NCBI GenBank assembly: GCA_023374025.1
Contig: SIJG01000001.1
Coordinates: 4,904,828 to 4,968,827, forward strand
From: Heterodera schachtii
Taxonomy: Eukaryota > Nematoda > Chromadorea > Rhabditida > Heteroderidae
DNA: 64,000 nt
Direction: 5' to 3'
The notes below the pieces were generated by a model that did not search any database, was not told the origin of the DNA, and worked only from the letters and a program-made list of their open reading frames with translations. A program made the translations under genes and the position numbers. Shown here piece by piece: positions 1 through 13,500 of this stretch. The stretch's first letter is position 1. Each line of letters begins with the position of its first letter.

Positions 1-3000
1 GCTGGACGGCCTCGTCATGAAGCGTGTTCAAGGCAGGCAAAATGCCGCTTTCCAGGCGTCCCAGTGCTTTTCGCAGCTCGTCGATGTGCTCTTCTCTGCT
101 GGCCATCTTTTCAGCTCGTTTTTGCTGCTCGGGTTCGCCTCCTTTGCCCTTCTTCTTCTTGGCCTCCTTTTTGGAGGAGGGCGGCACCTTTTTGCCGTTG
201 GTGGTGCTGCTGCTGATGAACTGCTCGCTGAACCCTTCCAATTCCTTGCCAATGGTGGCCAAGTGCTGGTCAATCTGCGATCGGATGGCATCCCTGCGCA
301 TCACCTTCTCTCTCAGCTGCTCCAAGTGCTGTCGGAGCTGTTCATTGTGCGGATGTTCAAGCGGGATGTTGTCCTGCAGCTCTTTGGCGCATTCATCAAT
401 TTGTTGGTCGGAGGGAAGTTCGGCAGCAGCTTGGCTTGTCCCCAAAAGCACATTTTGGACCCGGACAACTGCTGTGTCCACCAGCTGTTGGGCCGCTTCC
501 TGTGCCCGGCCTTTGCTCAGTGCTAAGCGCTGCGCGAGTTCATCCGGAGAAGGAGCGGCAGTGGAGCGGAGCACGTACTGTCTGAGCGGCTTCTCCTTCT
601 CGCTCTGTTGTTGCAGCATGACCACTTTCGCCTCCAGGGCAGGGATGGCTGTCTGCTGAGCATGCTGCAATGCCTTCAAATTGTTCGCCATCGTCGGCAG
701 CTGTGCCGTCATGTCGTCAGTTTCTCGTCCGGCTCGCTCAGTTTCGGCCATCAGTGCCTTTTCCTGCTCAATTTCGTTGTGCATTTGGTCAAGCACGTCT
801 CCGAAATGCTTTTCCAGCTGTTCGAATTCCACATCCAGGAATCGCACTTCAGCATGAGTCGTCGCCAGCGGATCAAGCTTGTCAGCCAACTGCTGCAGTT
901 GGTCGATGGTGGCATTCAAAGAAGTAAGCGAACCCTGCGCCTCCTGCAAACCATCAGTCAGTCCGATTGCATTGCAAATCCCCTGTTTAATTAGCCTGGA
1001 CACTTACCAGCAGGTTGTCATGGTCCGACTCGGCCTCGGCTACGCTTCGGCATGTCTTTTGCTCGTTCTGGTCAATCGCAACACGCGCCTTATCCAGTTG
1101 GGCGGTGCCCAGATCTCGAAGCCGGACAAACTCGCCCCAATGGTGCCATCGCTGTGCCAGCTGCTCGCGCACCTCCTTTGCCTGCGCAATCCGTTCTTCG
1201 CCAACTGTGATGCCATTTTCGGCGCCAAACTGCTCGGCAAGCTCAATCTGTTCAGCCAGTCCATTGCACAGTTGCTCATAGCACTGAGGCATCGCAGCCG
1301 ACTCATTCAGCTTGTCATGGGCCTGCTTGACCAATGCGGTCAGAGAATCGTCTAAGCGAACAGCCCGGTCCCGGAGCTGCTCCTTTCTGGCGTTCTGAGC
1401 AATGCGTTCCTGAAAAATGCACTCATTTTCGACCAGTTAAAAAGGGTTAGGCTAAGGCGCTCTCCCCCAATTCGTCCCTCTCTCTCTCTCCCTCCCTCCT
1501 CGATCGATCGATTGATCAGTCGTGTGACTGAAGGAACACAGAAATGTACAGATCCGTGATCAATGGGTTTATGGGTGATTTCCAATCATCAACAGACGAA
1601 ATGACCTCACCTCCAACTGATGACGGGCATCTTCAATGTTTGTCCTCGTCTTGTGCACAACATGTGCAATTTGTTCGCTCAGTGTTGTCGCCTTCTGTGG
1701 CGTTGGGTACTGCTCGGATTGTTGGTCAACAGTGCGCATTTGCTGTTCGACTTGCTCCAGTTGGTTGTACAGCTTGTCCAGCTCGCTGATTTGCTCCTGC
1801 GGCTCTTCAAACGCATGGGCCTGCTGAACTTGCTCATCCAGCTCGTTGGCAGCAGTGAGAAGCGCGGTGCGCTCTTCCAACAGACGGCGTTCAATTTGCA
1901 CGTTCTTCTTCAGCTGCTCCTTTGTGCCGTCCATGTCGGTGTTCAGCTTCACTAAGCTCTCTTCGACCGGCCGAAGTTGCAGTTCGACCGCAGCCCTCCC
2001 GCACTTGGGCAGCTTTTGGACCAGCCAGCTCTGCATCCGCTTCATCTCATCCCTGGCCTCGTCCACTTCGCTCTGCAGGGCATCCAGCTTGGCCAACTCT
2101 TCCTCTGCTGGGGCAGGGCCAGCCTCTTCCCGCTCCTCCTGCACTCTCTTCAGCTGCTCAATCAGTGAGCACGTGTGCTGCTCAAGCCTGTCCTTATCGC
2201 GTGCCCAGTCTCGGAGCACTTCCATCTGCTGCTGGAGCACCGAGTTGAGGGAGTTCAGCCTGTCCATCTTCTTGCCAGCCTCCTCTTCCACCCGCTTCAT
2301 CAGTGCTTGCTCTTCCGGCTCCAAACTGGTGCGGACCTCATGTGCATCTGCCGCCATCTTGGCGAGCTGTTCACCCAACTTTTTGGCTGCCTCTTCCATG
2401 TCTCGCTTATGCTGTTCTACGGACTCCACGTCCAGCAGTTGGAGAGTCGCCTCTTCCGCCGCAGTTTCTGCTTCCACCACCGTGCCATCAACAATGCTTT
2501 TCAGAAGGCGTATGTCGTTGATGACCACGCTCGCCCGCTCGTTCTCGGCCACACTCTTGTCAAGGTCCTCCTGCAAGTGATTGGGGAAATGGACGAAAAT
2601 GAATGAATGCTTCAACAAAAGCACACCTTTAAACTTTGGACAATTTGATTGGCTCGCATCAGCTGATGCTGGTGTTCCTCTGTCGGTTGTAAAGGAATGC
2701 CCTGCTGGACGGCCTCGTCATGAAGCGTGTTCAAGGCAGGCAAAATGCCGCTTTCCAGGCGTCCCAGTGCTTTTCGCAGCTCGTCGATGTGCTCTTCTCT
2801 GCTGGCCATCTTTTCAGCTCGTTTTTGCTGCTCGGGTTCGCCTCCTTTGCCCTTCTTCTTCTTGGCCTCCTTTTTGGAGGAGGGCGGCACCTTTTTGCCG
2901 TTGGTGGTGCTGCTGCTGATGAACTGCTCGCTGAACCCTTCCAATTCCTTGCCAATGGTGGCCAAGTGCTGGTCAATCTGCGATCGGATGGCATCCCTGC

Positions 3001-4576
3001 GCATCACCTTCTCTCTCAGCTGCTCCAATTGCTGTCGGAGCTGTTCATTGTGCGGATGTTCAAGCGGGATGTTGTCCTGCAGCTCTTTGGCGCATTCATC
3101 AATTTGTTCGTCGGAGGGAAGTTCGGCAGCAGCTTGGCTTGTCCCCAAAAGCACATTTTGGACCCGGACAACTGCTGTGTCCACCAGCTGTTGGGCCGCT
3201 TCCTGTGCCCGGCCTTTGCTCAGTGCTAAGCGCTGCGCGAGTTCATCCGGAGAAGGAGCGGCAGTGGAGCGGAGCACGTACTGTCTGAGCGGCTTCTCCT
3301 TCTCGCTCTGTTGTTGCAGCATGACCACTTTCGCCTCCAGGGCAGGGATGGCTGTCTGCTGAGCATGCTGCAATGCCTTCAAATTGTTCGCCATCGTCGG
3401 CAGCTGTGCCGTCATGTCGTCAGTTTCTCGTCCGGCTCGCTCAGTTTCGGCCATCAGTGCCTTTTCCTGCTCAATTTCGTTGTGCATTTGGTCAAGCACG
3501 TCTCCGAAATGCTTCTCCAGCTGTTCGAATTCCACATCCAGGAATCGCACTTCAGCATGAGTCGTCGCCAGCGGATCAAGCTTGTCAGCCAACTGCTGCA
3601 GTTGGTCGATGGTGGCATTCAAAGAAGTAAGCGAACCCTGCGCCTCCTGCAAACCATCAGTCAGTCCGATTGCATTGCAAATCCCCTGCTTAATTAGCCT
3701 GGACACTTACCAGCAGGTTGTCATGGTCCGACTCGGCCTCGGCTACGCTTCGGCATGTCTTTTGCTCGGTCTGGTCAATCGCAACACGCGCCTTATCCAG
3801 TTGGGCGGTGCCCAGATCTCGAAGCCGGACAAACTCGCCCCAATGGTGCCATCGCTGTGCCAGCTGCTCGCGCACCTCCTTTGCCTGCGCAATCCGTTCT
3901 TCGCCAACTGTGATGCCATTTTCGGCGCCAAACTGCTCGGCAAGCTCAATCTGTTCAGCCAGTCCATTGCACAGTTGCTCATAGCACTGAGGCATCGCAG
4001 CCGACTCATTCAGCTTGTCATGGGCCTGCTTGACCAATGCCGTCAGAGAATCGTCTAAGCGAACAGCCCGGTCCCGGAGCTGCTCCTTTCTGGCGTTCTG
4101 AGCAATGCGTTCCTGAAAAACGCACTCATTTTCGACCAGTTAAAAAGGGTTAGGCTAAGGCGCCCTCCCCCAATTCGTCCCTCTCTCTCTCTCCCTCCCT
4201 CGACCGATCGATTGATCAGTCGAGTGATTGAAGGAACACAGAAATGTACAAATCCGTGATCAATGGGTTTATGGGTGATTTCCAATCATCAACAGACGAA
4301 ATGACCTCACCTCCAACTGATGACGGGCATCTTCAATGTTTGTCCTCGTCTTGTGCACAACATGTGCAATTTGTTCGCTCAGTGTTGTCGCCTTCTGTGG
4401 CGTTGGGTACTGCTCGGATTGTTGGTCAACAGTGCGCATTTGCTGTTCGACTTGCTCCAGTTGGTTGTGCAGCTTGTCCAGCTCGCTGATTTGCTCCTGC
4501 GGCTCTTCAAACGCATGGGCCTGCTGAACTTGCTCATCCAGCTCGTTGGCAGCATTGAGAAGCGCGGTGCGCTCTT
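1..4576 (-). repeat. anc-1: Coding tandem repeat array in anc-1 (about 2.7 kb unit, about 99 % identical)
   Basis: Position 2704 repeats the sequence of position 1, so the unit is 2703 bp. The second copy runs 2704-4576 and then breaks off abruptly into unique sequence inside a codon run (RTALL shared; upstream residues differ). I count roughly 15 substitutions plus one 3-nt indel over 1.87 kb, in exons and introns alike. Each unit has three phase-0 introns: in copy 1 at 983-1007 (25 nt), 1410-1610 (201 nt) and 2571-2626 (56 nt). This leaves 2421 nt or 807 codons per unit, so copy number can change without breaking the frame. The protein unit is helical and Glu/Gln-rich with a Lys-rich linker (KKEAKKKKGKGG). 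C. elegans ANC-1 is known for six nearly identical repeats of about 900 residues. The array reaches the left edge, so copy number is unknown. Confidence 0.93.
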
Positions 4577-7500
4577 CTTCTCTTGCTTGTTCTTCCGTTT
4601 CTCTGATCGCTTTTCCCTCTCTCTGCTGATCAGTCTCTTCTCTCTCCCACTCTCTCCTTTTCGATATGTTCATTATCACTTTCTTTACACTTTCGTCTTC
4701 GACTTCCTCCGCTTCTGTTCTTGTCAGAAATACTTCCATGTTAACCTCTGTTACTTTTTCTGGCCATTTTCCCAACTTTTCTTCTTCCATTGCTCTTTTA
4801 TTCCTTTCTTTGGCCATTTCTTTTTCAACTTCCTTAAAATAAAATAATTTGCCATTTTCCTTGTTTAATTTCTCCTAATTACGTCTATTATTGCCAAGTG
4901 TTTGTCAATGTCCGATTGAATTGGCAGTTCAACGTCCAATGCCTTTAATTTTTCAGCTGTCACTTTGAGTTTTTGTCCCAGAATGGTCATGGTCTAAACA
5001 TCAAATATTGTTTTTTCAGCTTTGCTTTATCTTTTATTACTTGGACAATCCCTTCGGCTTCTTCCCCCAGCTTTGTAAATGTGTCTAATTTGCTTCTCTC
5101 CTCCCTCAATCTCTTCATCACTTCCGCCCCCTCTTCCAATGCCATTTTCGTGTCTTTTGCCAACAAATATTCCCTCTCCATCCTTTCTTTGATCGGCTTC
5201 ATTTGGTTAAGCCCTCTGATCAGTTCATTGCTACCAAATACTGGGGTGTCTTGTTGTTGAATTTCGGCTTCGATTTCGCTGCCCACTGCTTCAAAACTGT
5301 CAATTGCTGTTTGGAACTGTTCGATCGATGCCTCGGGGTCCTTCAGTAACTTCTCTCCGTTTCCGATCACTTTGTCCATCCTCCGCTTGTGTTCCTCCAA
5401 CTTTTGTCTGATCACTTTTTGCTTCTCCAACTTTTCGTTGTATTTTGAGTCCAATTCATCAAATGCTCCGATCAGTTTTGCTAATTTGGCTTCACACTTT
5501 CCAATTGCTTGGTTTTTCTGCTGTCCCTTTTTGTCCCCCTTTTCCAATTCTGTCAGCAATTCGATCAGTTCGCTGCGCACTTTTCTGATCAGTGGGCTTT
5601 GCTGCTGTCCGCTTTCGGGTAATTCGCCTTCCGCACCGATCAGTTCCTCCAATTTCAGACGGACCATCTCCGACTTTTCGACCATTTGTTCCGCTTGCAC
5701 CAAAAAGTCGGACTGATCTTCTTGCTCTTCTGCTAAACATGGGAAAAAAACTAGATAAAGAGCAGGTCTTTGAATTTAATTCAAGCAGTTTGTCAGATTC
5801 GTGCTGAGAGGAAATGTAAAAAGTAAAAGTGATTAAATTAAAAGCAAAAATAATTAATTTTAAAAATAAAAGCAAAATAATTATTTTATTTTACTTTAAT
5901 AAAAATATATTATTAAAATATTCGTTATATAATTAAAACTTTATAATAGTCATATTCGATGAGAGTCGAAGCTACACTACTTAAAACTTAATTTATTTAA
6001 ATATCAACTTAAGCAAATAATTTTTCAGGAAAATTAAAAGCCTTAAACTTTGTCTCACCATGTACATATATAACTGATAATGTTTTAATGATGAAGCGTA
6101 TATTTTAAATAATATCTATTTTTATTAATTAAATAATTATTTTGTTTTATTTTTAAAATTATTTATTTTTGCTTTTAATTTGATCACTTTCACTTTTTCG
6201 TTCTTCGTCATAGCACCTGTCTGGTTAAAGCCTCTTAAATTCAAATTGCCTCTTTCATCGCTTTGCTGTTTTCCATGCTCAAGTTCGGTAAGTTCGGTGT
6301 GTGTTTCTGTCCGCTTTTCCTCCGTCTGTTTTTTGGCCCTTTCCTCCGCTTTTTCTTCCATTTCCGTCTCCTCAGTTTCCCGTTTCAGTGCCGTTAGCTT
6401 TTGGTGCAGTTTGGTAAGCTCTTCCGCCTCCGATTCCGACATGGTTTCCCTTCCGCTTCCCCCTTTCTTCGCCTCCGCCTCCCCTTGTCGCAATTTACTT
6501 TCAATGACCTGAAAGGATTTGCTCAAATAAACCCTGGCATTTTGAAAAGCAACAACAGCTCAGCAGATGCTTCATCTCCCCTAATGATTGGTAATTTCTG
6601 TTTCGACCCGCCTGAATGATTGTGGTGACGGTGCTGCTCAGTTTGAAGATGATCCTCCGTCTCCGAGTTGGGCTCGTCGACGCGGCACCGTCCACGCTCA
6701 TCTCCACGAACTTTCGGGTGGCCCTGCACTGCTTCTTCAGCATTTCCATTTGCAGCTCAATCCTCCGCAGCATCGCCTCCGTTTGCGGCACGCGCCCTTC
6801 CGCGGCGGCTGAGCGCACTTCGGCGTCCAATTGCGCCAAATGTTCCGCCGTTTGTGCGTAATTTGTGCGCAGTGCAATTTCGGCCTCAATTTCGTCGGCC
6901 AATTCGCGATGGAAACGCTTCAGTCCGTTTTTCTCTCTCTTCAAATTGGACGAAAGTTTTTGGAGATGTTTTTTGTGTTCATCGACGGAGGCAATGGCCG
7001 CGACAGTTTTCAAGTCCGTCTTCAACTCGGTCAGCTGTTTTGCCAATAACTGCAAAAAAGTTGGACTAATCAAATCAGCATGATCATCGTTTAATTAGCC
7101 TTTCTTAATTAGAGAAAACGAAAAATTAAAAAAAGTGTACGATTTATACTATGGTTAACTTTATTAAAAGAAAAACCAAATAATCAAATATTCTTTTTTC
7201 ATTTTCATTTTGCGATTATTTTGCCTTTGGGTATATTTGAGTGCCGTACCACCTTCAATGAACACGCGTCACTCTGCGCCTCGTCCAACGACTTTGGCGT
7301 GTAATAGCGCGTGTGCATGTGGTCAATGGCCAACAACAACTGCTGCACTTCGTTTTCAATTTCTTCCATTGGCAATTCCTCCGATTTCGCGTCGCTTTTT
7401 GTCGCTTTCGCCGCAATTTGACGGACCAAACCAATCGAAGGGAGAACATTCTCAACGGGAGCAGCAGCAGCAGTAGGAGAAGACGCCGCTGTTGAGGAAG

Positions 7501-10500
7501 AGCACGGGAAATCGGAGGACAAACGGTGGGACAAAGCCTCGGCCACCAAAACTTCGCTGTGAAGGGAGGCGAGGTCACTGTCCAAGTCGGAAGGAGTGGA
7601 CGAGTCCAAGGAGAGCTGACAATGGCAAATGCAAAGAATGGCATTGAGAATTCACACCGGAAAGAAAGGGCCAAAACAAAACGGCAATTTTGAAAAAAAA
7701 AAAACCAAATTTTAAAACAAAAAATAATGTTTGGAAGGTGTCTGCATTCAGAAGCACTGTTTGTCTATGGCAAAGGCAAAAAGTGCCAAATTGAGAATGA
7801 TTGTGTGCCCTTCCGTCCCTCTCTTTGGCACCACCTGCGACTGCGCTCTCTCCGTAATTCCTCCGCCGCTTTTATTGTCGCCCTTTCCGTCGTGCGTTTC
7901 CTCCGCTTTTTTCACGGGAATCAAATGGGAAATTGGCAATCGCATCTTCTCGAACTGCTCCATCACTTTTCTGTACTGCTGACACAATGTGTGTGCTTGT
8001 TCGGCTTGTTCTTCACTGGCAAATTGGTGCGTTTGCAATTTAACGACCTAAAAAAGGGAGGGGGGGGGGATAAAGCAAAATTAAAATTCAAAAATAACAT
8101 CTTTTAGGAGAGCATCTCTATGTTTTATAAATGTATATTATTATATTATTATTATTATTGAAATTGAATTGGCCATTCAATTCAGCAAAATTCTTTCTCG
8201 AATCGATTTGAATTCTCTTTGTCAGTTGGCCCTTTTTTGATGTTTGAGTTCCTTAAAAATGTGCTCATGAAAAGGGTAAACATTTCGATTAATTTTTGCA
8301 AAAAATAAAAATTAAAAGATAAGTTTTTTTTGTTAATTCGTTACGCTTAAACACATCAAAATTAAATTCACAAATCCCAAAATTTGGGTTCCCAATTAAA
8401 TTAAATTTTAAAAAAAGTATGGAAAATGAATGTGGTGAGTTTTCACAGATTCGGCCCACCAGTCGGAAGTGCTGTACGCAATTGTCACGCAGTTTGGTCA
8501 ATTTGACGCGTCTCTCACTCCGATCACTTTCAAAGGGATCAGCTGACTGATCGGGGGAGTGCAATTGGAGCATCTCATGTTCGATCTGATCACAGCAAAA
8601 ACAAAAGTTGGACGGGCAAAGAAAGGCAAACATTCCCTCCCGCCGTGCTTTCTTCTCAATTTCGCCCCACACTTAACGCCCCCCCCCCGGCTGACTAATC
8701 ATTTTAATTATTTTTTTGACTGACCCTCCGAGCCGAAATTAATTAATCCCATGGAAATGGGACAGTAATTAATTTAATTTAAATGTATTCCAAAACAACA
8801 AAAATCACGAGAATGTAAAAATACAAACAATTGGTTTCTCAACCCCAAATTTCCCCTTTTCTCCGCCCCTTCGCTTAACCAGAAAATTAAAATAAATAAA
8901 ACGCACCAAATCAAGCCATTTCCCAAATGCACTCAAATGATGTACCAATTTGAGTTCCTTCCGTTCTTCCCTCGCTCCAATGGCAATCTCAACAATTTGG
9001 CATTTCTCATTAATTAATTAAATGCAATTCCCTTTTGGCACTTACTTTCGCATTGGCCAAATTGTTGCCGAAAATGTTTAAATTGTTGTGTAATTGTTGG
9101 AATCGTTTCGCCCATTTCCTTGGCCAATGTGCCTTCTGATCAGTGCCATTCGCCGATTTGGCCAATGTTTTGTCGAATTGGTCCAACTCCTCAAACAATG
9201 GCACATTTTGTGTGGGTTCCATTTGGCCTTTTGAACTGACTTTCCGCAGTTCGCTGTATTCCTTCCGTTCCAACCCATTCAGTCTCTCCGCCTCCCTTTT
9301 CTGAATTGCGCTTTCCAATTGCGCCTCAAGCGATGCCAATCTGTCCCGAAATGCCCTCAGACAACGAGCGGACATTTCCTTGGGGAGGAGGAGAATGATT
9401 AGTACTAATTGAGCAGTTAATTAATTTGCTGATTGGTCACTCCAAATTAATTACGCACTTCAATTCGGATTTGGTGCTCATTATGTCGTTTGTGGAGTCG
9501 TTCTTTGAGCATTTGCAAAGTGTCGGCGGCGGCGTCCGTTTGGGGCGGAGAGACAAGCGAAGAAAGGGAGACGGACAGACGAAGAAGCTCACTGAGAGAG
9601 GCTTCTTCGGACGCGACGGATTGCTGCAGAAATTTGAAAGGGATATATTTAAAAAGGCGAAAAAGTCAAAGGATTTGCTTTGAAAGAGGAGGGACTGACC
9701 ATCCCTTCCCTTCTCTTCCCTCCCCCCCCCCCTCTCTCTTCCGTTTCCTCCTCCTCCTGCCCCTTCTCTTTCCCTTCCCTTACCCCCGTCCATCCACCCT
9801 CTCCCTTCATTCCCCTCCCTCCCTTCCACCTCCCCCTTTTCTTCTCTTCTCTCCCCTCTTTTTATCTCCCGCGCTGATCCATTGCAAGAAATAAAATTAA
9901 AATGATTAAACACAAAAAACGTTAAGAGCCAATGGAAATACCGAAATTCTGTCGGCAAATTGGGAGGGAGAGAGTGCGCCGAACTGAAAAGACTCCAACG
10001 AAAGGTCAAGAGAATTGTGCAATTGCGAGGCCAAAGTCATAAATGAGTTCAGCAGTTCATTTGCACGAGATGACAACGGCGGAGGGAGAGGAGAAGTCGA
10101 CTTAATTGACAATAATTAACATTTTTTTGCTTTAAAATTCTCACGGGTCCAATCGAATCGCCCAAAATTTGGTCGAGCATTCGTTGCAAGTCAATGTCAG
10201 GGACCGATATCCGTGCATTTGTTTGCGCTTCAAAAAGTTCGGGCACTGCGCCAAGGATTTGTGTTTTTAACGCGTTCAATTCCAATTGCTTAACAGATTT
10301 AAACGAATTAAAATTCATTTTGTTTTGAATTTCCACCGTTTTTTTCGTCTCTTTTCCTTTGATTTGTTTTTCGCCTTGCGCTTTTTCCATGCATTTTTCA
10401 AAGAGAGCTTTAAAAGCGCACATTTTGATAAGGAACATCTGCAAAAAGCGAGGAATGATAAGGGAATTAGGAAAAGAAAGAATTACAAATGAAGAAAAAA

Positions 10501-13500
10501 TGTTTATTTTATTTTGATCGATACAAAAGAAGTACAGTAAGCCCACTGAACCCAACCGCTCCCTTAGTACGGTATTTGCCTCATTGTCTGTCTGTCTGTC
10601 TATGTCTTCCCCCTTCTCCCTCCATTCTTTCACCTGTCTGTGCTCCATCACTGTCTTCAGTTCGCTGATTTTCTCTCTGACTGTGTCCATTCTCCGTCCC
10701 ATCCTTTCAGATTCGATTTGTATGAAATTGTCACCATTTTGGGCAAAAAGTGTGTCCAATTGGCTTTGTTCCGGTGCCAATTGGTCATTGAGCTGCTTCA
10801 GCCAATTGGCCAACACGCCGAGCACAGCTTCGACCTGAAAAGCATTTAAGGAAAGGCGAGTGATTGGTCTGGCCAAATCCAAAGAATTGCCACGACCTGT
10901 CCACTCAAAATGACGTCCCATCCGCCGTTGTCCCTTTCGATTTCCTCCAATGTCCGCTCCAATCGTTCCAATCGGTTCAACAGTTCCATTTTCATACACA
11001 ACACTTTCTGTAACTGTTGAGCCTCGGAAATCAGTCGCAAAGATTCGGCGGACGAAAAGTGCGGCGGAGGCAATGGGAAAGGATGGGAGGAATGGTCCGT
11101 GTACTGCTCGGCACCGGCGTCGCTGTCTTCCGCAATTTGTTGGTCGGAGGAGGAAATGTTCCGCTGCACAAGAGCGGCCGCTTCTTGCAAAACTTCCTTA
11201 AAATGTTTGGGCTTTTACGGCATTTTTTGAAGGCTGAATTAAAAAATGGACGCCAAACGAAAAAAAGTACAGAGAGATAAGAAAAGATGGGGGGAGGGGG
11301 GAGAGTGGCCGTGGAAAAAAAGGGGGCAGGGGGGGGGGGGAGGAGGAAAAAGGGGGGAGGAAAGGGGGAGGGGGGAGGGGGGGGAAGGAGGAAAAAAAGG
11401 GGGGGGGGGGAGAGGGATGGAAGGGAGAAGGGCTTTTGCTTTTGTTGGTGCGATGCTTCTGCTGAACATTTGTGACGTCGTTTAAAGGGCGACGAACTTA
11501 TCGAAAGGGGACGGAGGAGCTGATGGATGGCATAAGCAAAGGAGAAAAAGCCTAACAAAAAAAAAGGAGTGGAGAAGCCGAGCAAAAGATAACTGGAAAA
11601 GAGGAGGGGAAGAGAAACGAGAAGGGGAGAGGGCAATTAAGAGCATTGAGAAAAGGGGAGGGGAAAAGAAACGAGAGAGAGGGAGGGAGAGAGAGAGAGA
11701 GATGGGGGAGGGGGGGGGGGCAATGAAAAGCATTGATCGGCTGCGGAAAGAGTTTGATCAAAGGAAGGCAATGTGTGGTAAAGCGAAACGGGAATGAATT
11801 GGAGAAAATAACACAAATTGGAGGGGAAACTGAGGGCAACGACCACACAAAAACATAAGGGAAAAAACAATTGCAAAAGTGAAAGATTGAAAAAGGGGGA
11901 CCAATTGGAAAAGTGAATTTTATAATTTAAATTGGAAAAAGCAATTTTAAATTGAAAAAAGCAATTTGAAATTTTAAATTGGAAAGTGTCGGTTAAAAAA
12001 AACAAAGAGGAGAGAATTCTCAAATTGAACACGAAATATAATGAATTGAATGATTGATTTGCGAATCACTTGTTCAATTCGGCTGCATTTTGACTAACGG
12101 CGCGGAATAAAATTTTACACAATTTTTGAGTTCATTCGCCCCCGGGGGTAAACACAGAACAGACAAAGATTGAAGGGAAAGTCGGAAATAATAAAACACA
12201 CGAGGGAAAGGGAAGACGGAGGGAGAGAATGAGCAATTAATTCAACTAATTAGAGGGAATTAATTCAACTAATTAAGGGGGGGGGGCTTCGCTCGAAAGG
12301 GAACAGCGAGGAATTTTTGGAAATTTTGGCTATGCTTTCTAACTGAGGATATTTAAATTACAGCAAATAAATTTTAATTATTATTAAAATAATTTTCTTT
12401 TTGCCCACCTCGGCCACTTCCAACGCAACTGGCAAATCGCCCTCGGGACTCATTTTCAGCGCCTCGATTTTGTGCATGAGTGCGTGCCGTTGTTGGCGTT
12501 GCTCCTCCGCCATTCGGCGATGAATTCGCTTTTTGATCGTTTCGACTCGGCGGATGAATTGACGATGCAGCGGAAATGCTTAAAAATGCAAACATTGTTC
12601 TGTCAACTTTTCCAATGGCAGAATGCTAAGTCAGCTGGTCTGATAAGCTTCAAAATGCCAATGGATAAAGCCATTCCTAATCACCGGCAGCAGAAGTGCC
12701 ATTGTCCGAATGGGCGAGTGCCGTCGTTGCCAATGACCGGGCCAACGCGTCCAATTCAGTCTCCAACTCTTCGGCATTGGCTTCTTCGCCCTGCCCTTCG
12801 TCCAATCGCCCACAAATTCGTTTCAGTTGGTCATTCAGAATCATCAGTCGGTCCAATTCGGCTTTTTTGCTCGTCCATTGTCGGCTCAATTTTTCAAATT
12901 CTGCATTGCCTTTGAGCTCATCGCCTAATTCGTCGTCGATCAGTGCCATTTCGCGTAGTGAGGCACGCGCCTCCTCTTCAGAACTCTCATCCCTAGCCAA
13001 AATGGTGCGTTTCTTCTTCAGCAGTGCCCACAGATCCACCTGAAATTGCCAAATTAAAGTGCCAATTGTTTCGTCTTTCTTTTTGCCCACTTTTTGAGTA
13101 CTGCTTGGCCCCGTTTGTGCCGTGTCCAAGTCAACTTTTGCCAGCCGACTTTTCAACGAGCTGATCCGCTCCAAAGTGACGTCTTCTGCCGCCTCAACAA
13201 TGCTAAGTTCATGCTGTTCAATTGCGGCAAAAACATTCGAAGTCGAAGGGATCGCAATTTGCAAATGGGCCAAATCAGTGGCGATTGATTGACAGGCTAA
13301 TTGATGGCCAATTTGGTCTTCAAATTCGTTGGGTTGCGTAAAGTTCTGCAAAAGGAATAATTACTTAACAATAAGTGATCATAATAATGTTCCAATAGCA
13401 AATAAATTGTGAATGATTGCCGGCAAAATTAAAGCGAGGAAAAAAGCCGAATTGTTAGCAACCAAAAACGAAGGACCAAAGCAAAAATTGGAAAAACCGA

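Noticed and set aside
17..659. Plus-strand open frames of 169 and 211 codons (and their copies at 2720-3362)
   Set aside because: They are antisense shadows of the anc-1 repeat. The Leu/Phe- and Ser/Cys-rich products mirror Glu/Gln/Lys-rich coding sequence, and phase-consistent splicing exists only on the minus strand.
1846..2580. Plus-strand 244-codon Ser-rich frame
   Set aside because: Antisense of the clear coiled-coil exon 1611-2570. Low-complexity serine pattern is typical of reversed Glu/Leu/Lys codons.
9437..9890. Glycine/arginine-rich minus-strand frame and proline-rich plus-strand frame
   Set aside because: Both arise from a C/T-rich intron tract. A different minus-strand frame at 9459-9623 gives the real coiled-coil exon with proper splice sites.
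11031..11636. 201-codon proline-rich minus-strand frame
   Set aside because: Most of it lies over the G-run intron, and the true exon 10897-11196 uses another frame.
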